A stretch of DNA of 64,000 nt from Sphaerosporella brunnea. Lineage: Eukaryota; Ascomycota; Pezizomycetes; Pezizales; Pyronemataceae. Made by a program: the position numbers and the translations under genes. Of this stretch, positions 57,786-64,000 are shown piece by piece (position 1 is the first letter of the stretch; each line of letters starts with the position of its first letter). Below the pieces are notes generated by a model. The model was not told the DNA's origin and searched no databases. It was given only the letters and a program-made list of their open reading frames with translations. The DNA is taken from contig VXIS01000145.1 of the NCBI GenBank assembly GCA_008704415.1, positions 44,963-108,962 of the forward strand, read 5' to 3'.

Positions 57786-58493
57786 CTAAGAACCGCCTTT
57801 TCCATCTGCAGGCTCGCTCAAGATGCGCTCGCAAACGCCGACCAAGTGGTTGATCTCACGGGTAACCTGCGCCTGGGTGTCGGAAGAGGCAAGCTTGCCA
57901 TAGCGGAGATCACTAAGGTCCTCGACGATGTCGCGAATTTCTTCGAGAATCTCCTGGCACTCTTCCTCCACATTCGCCTGTTCCGTCTCCAATTCTTCGG
58001 CGGCAAACTCCATCTGCTTCAGCAAATCCTTGAGCGGCAGAACGGGCTGAGCTTGAGGAGCTCCAAACAGCTGTGCAAAAAAATCAGCTTCCACTCGTAA
58101 CCACCAGTGAGGAATAATAATAATAACGATAACGATAATAGTAATAATAATAAAGTAATAATAATAATAATAGTAAATGGAACTGACCTCGATTCCGATC
58201 ATATTCTCATCGTCGACCCTCTCGTCCAGCTTCTTGTGCCTTGCCGCGACTTTGCGCTGGTTGAATCCCGTGATCGCTTCATGCTCGATCTTGCGCCTGA
58301 CGCGCGCAATCTGGCTTTCGCGCAGCCGCTGGAGCTCGCGGTATAGGAGCTTTATCTGCGGGTTTGAGCGCCGTTCGCGGGGGAAGAGCAGCGTGAATTG
58401 GCTGAGACTGATGATGTCTTTGAGACCCGCCCTCGAGAGAAGGAAGGAGGAGAGGATCTCAGTTTCGGCGAGGGTGATTTTGTTGGATGCCAT
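57786..58493 (-). CDS. NKP2: Kinetochore protein NKP2/Cnl2
   Basis: Inner-kinetochore (CCAN) component that pairs with NKP1 in the COMA-associated assembly. Two exons, 58493..58188 and 58070..57786, give 196 aa. The N-terminal family segment is clear: ETEILSSFLLSRAGLKDIIS, LSQFTLLFPRERRSNPQIKL and LYRELQRLRESQIARVRRKI. The C-terminal half is a long coiled coil (KDLLKQMEFAAEELETEQAN, EEECQEILEEIRDIVEDLSD). The 117-nt intron contains an AAT-type microsatellite, and the donor is GTCAGT. The start faces EAF3 across 563 bp. Confidence 0.85.
   Translation of the reverse strand: MASNKITLAETEILSSFLLSRAGLKDIISLSQFTLLFPRERRSNPQIKLLYRELQRLRESQIARVRRKIEHEAITGFNQRKVAARHKKLDERVDDENMIGIEVSSIYYYYYYYFIIITIIVIVIIIIPHWWLRVEADFFAQLFGAPQAQPVLPLKDLLKQMEFAAEELETEQANVEEECQEILEEIRDIVEDLSDLRYGKLASSDTQAQVTREINHLVGVCERILSEPADGKGGS
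58108..58176. repeat. (AAT)n/(AAC) microsatellite in NKP2 intron
   Basis: Interrupted run of AAT/AAC-type trinucleotides inside the NKP2 intron. Confidence 0.85.
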
Positions 58494-59056
58494 GATCAGA
58501 CAATTATATGGGTTGGAGAGAGGTAGTTATTTAGTGGAGGGACCGACTCCTCCGCGCACGTTTGTCCCAAGTTATCCTACCTCTCAAAAACGGTGATACT
58601 TGGGTATCAGTTGGACGTTGGCCATCAGTGTGCACGGCCGAGGAGGGTAAAAGAGATTCAAGAAATGCCCGGCTGTGTCTACTCTGATATACACGAAAGC
58701 TAGGGAAAGACGCGTTGCGCGTCGCGGCGTGTTCACGGAGCTGATTCGCCAGGCTCAACTGCAAGCTCCAGCATTTTTCTTTTTTTTGGGTCCGCTCCGC
58801 CGTGTCCTTAAAGTGTCCACCCTGGCCCGCCGCCCATCTGATATTAACTTCTTAACCCACAACCCGTGCGCCCGCAACGCCGCAACTCCATAACTCCTTC
58901 AACTACCCACATTCCACGCCCAAACCCGACAACCCCAGTCCTTCCCAATCGCAACCACCCCCCCCCCCCCCGCCCCCCGCCCTTCGGCAAACATCCCACA
59001 TCACTTTACCCGTGAACTACAAAGCAACTCCAAATCCCGCTTCCTCCTGTTCTACG
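58494..59056. promoter_or_regulatory. Divergent NKP2/EAF3 promoter
   Basis: 563 bp. The EAF3 side is strongly C-rich, with a run of C (about 58958-58972). A T-rich run lies at about 58775-58786. No other feature. Confidence 0.45.
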
Positions 59057-60228
59057 ATGCCGCCCGCCGCCTCTCAAAAGCCAGTGACCTACGACGTCCA
59101 GGAGCGTGTTCTCTGCTTCCATGGGCCGATGCTCTATGAGGCTAAAGTGCTTGAGATCCGCAAACCTGAAGATAAGAAAGAGCCACCCGAGTACAAGGTG
59201 CACTACAAAGGCTGGAAAAATACGTTTGTCTCACTCGTTCCATCCCTTCTCTTTACCGCAATTCCGTTACAAGCACTTCCCGCTACTGCCATTATTTCCC
59301 GCAGCAATTACAACTAACGCACGCCTCAGCTGGGACGAATTCGTACCCGCCGACCGTCTCCGTAAGATGAACGAAGAAAATCTCAGAATGCAGAAAGAGC
59401 TCAATGAAAACACTAAGGGCGCCAAAGGTTCTGGCGGTAAGGTCGGCTCCAATAGCAACGTGGGCGCCACTCCGTCTGGAGGAAAAGGTGGAAGGCTTAA
59501 CGCCAAAGCTGGGTCGGAGGATCTCCCCAACACCATACCAGCGCGCGGTCAGAAACGCGGCCGCGAAATGGAGATCGAAAAGGAAGAAGACTTCCTCAAA
59601 CGTCACGACGTTAGAATCGCCGTTCCCGACGTTTTGAAAGCTCTCCTTGTCGACGACTGGGAGAACGTCACCAAGAACCAAATGCTTGTTCCTCTTCCTA
59701 GAGACCCTACCGTCTCCGAAATCCTCGAGACTTATAAAAACTCGTCCTCCAAGAAGCGCCCCGGAAGCGCCGAAGCGGATATCTTCGATGAGATTCTTGC
59801 TGGATTGAAGTTATACTTTGATAAGAGTTTGGGAACTATCCTGCTCTATCGCTTCGAGCGTCAGCAGTACCTTGAGATTAAGAAGGAGCACCCCACCAAG
59901 GAGCCCAGTGAAATCTACGGCGCTGAACACTTGTTGCGCCTGTGTGGTATGTTTTCCAGTCTCCCGGCGAAAGGTGACAATCACTGAATATCACGTGAAC
60001 AGTGTCCATGCCTGAGCTTCTTGCGCACACCAACATGGACTCTCAGGCCATGGCCAAGCTCCGAGATCACATCGAGGACTTCGTCAAGTTTTTGGCCAAG
60101 GAGCCAAACCGCTGGATCGCTAGTCCATATGAGAGTGGTGCGCCCTCCTTTTACTCTTCTTCGATACCAACTAAACTAACGGAATCGCAGCGAGCCCTCG
60201 CTACATCGACTTGAGTCGCGGCGCTTAG
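59057..60228 (+). CDS. EAF3: Chromodomain/MRG protein EAF3 (NuA4 and Rpd3S subunit)
   Basis: Reads H3K36 methylation for the NuA4 acetyltransferase and Rpd3S deacetylase complexes (MRG15 family). Four exons: 59057..59223, 59330..59946, 60003..60137 and 60191..60228, giving 318 aa. The N-terminal chromo barrel has [39 protein letters not shown] and L; a basic/Gly linker follows. The MRG domain contains [74 protein letters not shown] and [20 protein letters not shown]. The predicted end is [11 protein letters not shown] followed by TAG. Directly after this TAG the same frame stays open for 34 lysine/serine-rich codons to a TAA at 60331-60333 (see findings), so the protein may be longer. Confidence 0.93.
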
Positions 60229-61933
60229 GATGCGGACGCTGTACCCAAGAAGAGTAAGCCAACTTCCAAGAGGAGTACTTCAGCTCCAAAGAAAGGGCTA
60301 GAGAGAGCATGCAAAAGGCACAAGAGGGGTTAAATAATTGTTTCTGTTCGAGAAACTGGAAAACGCATATTGCAAGGAGTTTTAGTTACAACCTGCTAGT
60401 GCGATGCAGGTTTTTTTTTTTTTTTCAACATATCACTATTTACTCACGTACTTTTTTTCGGCGTTTGGAGGGCGTATGATGGCTTGCTTTTTTGCTACCT
60501 AGTTCTGTTCTCTTCAAACTGTGTTTTCTTACCACCTACCTCATATTTATATTTTTGATGATAGCATGTAATAAATACTATCTACCGATGCTGCTGCTGC
60601 TGTTGATCCTACCTTCTAAAGTACCGATCGGTGTGATGGTAGATCGTTGAGATAAGGGATAGATATGAGAAAATCTGATCTACATAGAAACTACTGGTGG
60701 CGAGTGATACAGTGTGAGCCAGCGTAAAAAATACTAAAAAAAAAAGAAAATCCGGGTCACGCAGTCGCAATGGAGGATCCAGCCCCCGATCTCTTCAGTG
60801 CAGTCGCAATAAAAGATTCAGCCCCAGTCTCTATGCATACATAGCTTCGGACCACCAGTGAAGTTACTCACCAGCAGCTGATCGTACAGGACAGGTGCAG
60901 GCAGGTCTCGAGACACAGCCCCTGATCATAGTTCATAACAGCGTGAGGCCAAATAGCTGGAGCTACAGAAATTGAAAGATATGCGTCAGCAGGCAAAGGG
61001 AAATAGAGGTAAGAGAAAGCGTGAGCTGGCGGTGTGTAGCTGTACTTTTTTATTATTATTTTGTTGTGGTGCAGTTTACGAGATAGATCAGATTTCACAT
61101 TTCTATCCCTTATATGCAATTCGTCAGGGTAGGGTAGGGCAGGGTTTGTTTGCATAGATGTCACTCGGTGGTGTCCGAGACTTCATCCTCAACAGTGGTG
61201 AGCCTTTGTTCCCATGTGGGCCCAACAAAACTCATCACTACAATATCTCATGTCCTGTGAATCTACTGCTACATAGAACACTTTGTACTACGGATAATTT
61301 TCCGAAAATTTGCCCGGCGGTGCGGGTGATATAGCGTGATCACCTCTAAGCTGAGCCAGCGGAATTGCGGAGCGAGTACTCTCTGGACATAGAGGAAGCA
61401 TTGGGCCGAGTGGCTACAAATTAGCTGTGACAAGCAGCACGTCTCGACCGGTCTGGAGGGAGAGCATCGTGGAAGTAGAATAGCGTTTCAAGGAAGTGTG
61501 CCATAACTAAGCAGTCAAAGAGAGCTCATGATGGCAATCGATTGGTGGAGCCCGTCATACTGCCTGCGATCTTTCAGCTCAATCGTGAGCAGGAAAGCGC
61601 TGCATGTGCTGCTCAGTGGGCCGTGTGGTCATCACACGGGTTATTAGTATGTATCCTTTGTAAATGCAGGGCAAGCGGCTGTTGATTCCGGTCAAGGCGC
61701 TTGAACTTTACCCCACACATGCTCGCAGTGGAGTAGGGAGATCACAACGCTTTTCTATCTAATCTATCACCGCTGTGCCGTGCAATCGAGAGTACTAGTA
61801 CATCCAGCAAAAAAAAAAAAAAGAAATTTAAAAAATATACTTTGGATAACGCCGCATTATTGACCTTTACAGAAAAAAAAAAAAAAAAAACTCCATACGC
61901 CGTGCGTTGCCATGTCCCAATGTTGCGCACTGT
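60229..61933. other. Convergent interval between EAF3 and the AMSH-like gene
   Basis: Begins with the in-frame basic extension after the EAF3 stop (60229-60333), then a T14 tract (60412-60425). An imperfect direct repeat CAGTCGCAAT...GAT(C/T)CAGCCCC occurs at about 60762-60787 and 60801-60825. No gene was recognised in 60850-61930. Two A tracts (61809-61822 and 61873-61890) are oligo-T in the sense direction of the AMSH-like gene. Confidence 0.5.
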
Positions 61934-63930
61934 CTAATTGCCCTTTCTCAAATCCACTATATCGAACCCCATTTCTTCAACGATGCATACGTGTCCGGGT
62001 CTCATCGCATCCGTGTAGATGTTGTCCTTCCCGTGCGGATGGAACAACCCCTTTTGCCTGCAAGAAATGATCGTCTGCACCCCTGGCGGATCCGTGAGCC
62101 TGAAAACACCCCACCTGTTCGACTGGCTGTCAGCATCTATCTAACCTCTTGTTCCTGCAACCCCCAAACCCACTACTTACGAGGGATCTTTGGTCGGCGC
62201 GCAAACGATCGCGATGCTCTCCTTCATCATGAGCTGGTATCCGGCGTGCGTGTGCAGATCGACGCTGCTCATGAAGCACGTCTGCGTCGGATGCGTGTGG
62301 ATCCATCCGAGCACCATCAGCTCTTCGGCGTTGCAATACTCGAAGAACGCCTCCTCGTCCTTGGTTGTGCACGTATCGCTGGTAGTTTCCTGCTCGGGAA
62401 TCACGAGCCGCGTCACGAATAGTGCGTTCTGTATCAGCGTGCCGCAGAGGATGCCGCACATCTCCAGATTCGCGTTGGTGTTCGGCTCCGCCATGAGCAG
62501 AAAGTTCTGCCGCAACGTTGCGGGAAGGAACATCGTTCGCAGCGGCTCGCCGCTTTCCAAAGTGGCCGGCATCGAGAATTCTTTGGCGACTGCTTTATCT
62601 GCTACCGCGGGTATGGTAGAGATGTCGTAGTCGCAAACTTTGGGAGGGAGCGCCGGAGCGTTCGAAATCTTCGGAGGCGGGGGAGGCGGAGGCGGCGAGC
62701 CTGGCATCGGGATCGGGATCGGCTGCGAAAAAAAGCTGGAAGGGCTGTGCTGAGGCTTCGGCACTGTGGGGTAGCTTGCTGTCCATCGTTCCACGGTGGG
62801 AGAAACCTTGACCGGCTCCTCGGAGAACTGTGGGAGGCCTCCAAACTTGAATTCATAGGCGCTGATGCTGTCCCTGTTGCTGTGATCTGGTGGGTGATAC
62901 GACCTTCTACTCTCAGCGGGCGAAAGTGTCCCCGGATCGATACCCATGCTGAGAGCCTTGACGGAAGCTACCAGCGCCTCTTCATCTTCCATCGCCTTGC
63001 CTGCCTCACTCGCTACACGCTGCTCGTAGGTCTCATACGGTGAATGATGGTTGCTGCGTTGGAACGGGAAATTGGCAACCCCCGGGGTGCCAACCCGCCA
63101 GATCTCACGCCCAGTATGATCGTATATCACGCCGCCGCTTTCGAGGGCCGCCAAACGCCTATGTTCACGCTTCTCTCGCTCGCGCTTTTCAAACTCCTGC
63201 CTGGCGATCTCGAGCGCCAGATTGCGCGAGTCGAAGTCAGACTTCTCCGGTGGTGGGGATTTCAGTGGCGAGAACGGGCCGGTTAGCGAGGCGGCGGGCA
63301 TCCTGCGCTGCATGGAATGATCGAGGGGAGTGGGCGCATTCTTTTTGCGGGCGGTGGACGATGCAGTGGACGTGGCTGAGGACGACGCGGTGGACGCGGT
63401 CGAGGATAAGCGCGGGGTCACAGTGGTATCGTTCGCGCGACGACGACTCTCGACGTAGGACTGGTATCTCGCATCGAGGCGTGGCTTCAGTTGTTCTAAT
63501 ATCTGGAGGGCTTCGGGGGCCCGGTGCTGGGCGCGAGACAAGCTGAGCGCGTTTTCGGGCTGGAAGCGGTCCGGGTGGTGCAAAAGGTGCTGCAAAACGA
63601 GTCTACACAGCTTTAGAAGGCCAGCTTTTCAGCGTGAAACGAAAACTTACTCCACCCATCTCAAAAGCAAAAAGTAGGCGTGCTGCTCATCGCCTTCGGA
63701 ACGATAGATGTCGGCCTGTTGCGGGGTAAGCTAAGGTTGCCGACCGGGGGAAAGCTTTTTACCTCCTTGCGCAGAGTATCTGCTGTGCGCAACCAGTATT
63801 TCAGGGAAATCAGAGGGTTATAGTCGAAGTGCGTAGCGTTATCGGCTATCTCTTTCACACTCAGCGGGGGAGCCGAAGAGCGACGAGCTGAAGCAGGAGA
63901 TTGGTCAACAGAGGCGTAGTCAAACTCCAT
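61934..63930 (-). CDS. sst2: AMSH/Sst2-type JAMM deubiquitinase
   Basis: Zinc metalloprotease that trims Lys63-linked ubiquitin chains from cargo on endosomes, working with ESCRT-0. Four exons: 63930..63763, 63715..63651, 63602..62181 and 62114..61934, giving 611 aa. The N terminus is a USP8-dimerisation/MIT-like helical domain (NPLISLKYWLRTADTLRKEA, YFLLLRWVELVLQHLLHHPD). A long disordered Ser/Pro/Arg linker includes a polyproline run ([16 protein letters not shown], about residue 385). The MPN domain starts near LPATLRQNFLLMAEPNTNAN, with MCGILCG and the JAMM metal motif in GWIHTHPTQTCFMSSVDLHT (His513, His515, Asp526). It ends VCIVEEMGFDIVDLRKGN. All catalytic residues are present. The insert VIPEQETTSDTCTTKDEEAF before the JAMM motif is the one that recognises Lys63 chains in AMSH. 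Confidence 0.94.
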
Positions 63931-64000
63931 GATGGTGGTGGTCGGTGGTGGTGATCGGTGGTGGTGGGGTATCGCGAGGGAGATGACGGATGATGATGAT

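Noticed and set aside
58107..58187. Hydrophobic tyrosine/isoleucine run in NKP2
   Set aside because: It is the translated AAT microsatellite of an intron; removing it joins the conserved halves in phase.
61125..61145. Telomere-like GGGTAGGGTAGGG sequence
   Set aside because: Only about three short imperfect units, not TTAGGG, in an internal location.

Overview
The window is nuclear DNA of a filamentous ascomycete (Pezizomycotina). The evidence is many short introns (about 50-110 nt) with GTAAGT/GTATGT-type donors and CTGAC/CTCAC-like branch points, moderate gene density, CT-rich promoters, and orthologues of PRM1, PtaB/LDB, NKP2, RRG9 and UreG. I cannot name the genus. No ribosomal RNA, tRNA or CRISPR array was found.

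Layout. 1-4959: truncated cyclin (-), RCC1-like protein (+), membrane-fusion protein PRM1 (-). 6621-13122: four minus-strand genes, namely kynurenine aminotransferase, MGS1/WRNIP1 AAA+ ATPase, Ada-type DNA-repair regulator and INO80 subunit IES2. 13388-19115: a transposon-rich interval. It holds a gutted Ty3/gypsy relic carrying two copies of a TA-flanked MITE, then the HPt phosphorelay gene YPD1, then a frameshifted Tc1/mariner element. 20490-38685: complex I PSST, xanthine dehydrogenase, mitochondrial helicase SUV3, bifunctional tryptophan synthase, the MYST acetyltransferase ESA1 and an LDB/PtaB adaptor. 38686-42866 is mostly gene-poor. 42867-63930: three-KH RNA-binding protein, a 1235-residue protein of unknown function with a C-terminal Cys/His zinc cluster, TRAPPC2L/TCA17, an EamA transporter, UreG, RRG9, an ER thioredoxin-like membrane protein, NKP2, EAF3 and an AMSH/Sst2 JAMM deubiquitinase.

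How the genes relate. ESA1 and EAF3 are both NuA4 acetyltransferase subunits, and IES2 belongs to INO80, so chromatin genes are well represented but scattered. Xanthine dehydrogenase feeds purine breakdown to urea, which urease (needing UreG) consumes; the XDH promoter has three GATA-factor core sites. Kynurenine aminotransferase and tryptophan synthase act at opposite ends of tryptophan metabolism. PSST, SUV3 and RRG9 serve mitochondria. MGS1 and the Ada protein serve DNA repair. No metabolic gene cluster or horizontally acquired operon is apparent.

The points most worth a second look are: three TTTGGTG...CACCAAA palindromes beside a 25-bp tandem repeat in the SUV3/trpB divergent promoter; an open, lysine-rich reading frame directly after the EAF3 TAG codon; the 1235-residue zinc-cluster protein; the nested MITE/gypsy structure; and long oligo-T tracts that lie on the sense strand downstream of many genes. 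Exon boundaries below were worked out by hand from splice signals, reading phase and family conservation; none is backed by transcript data.
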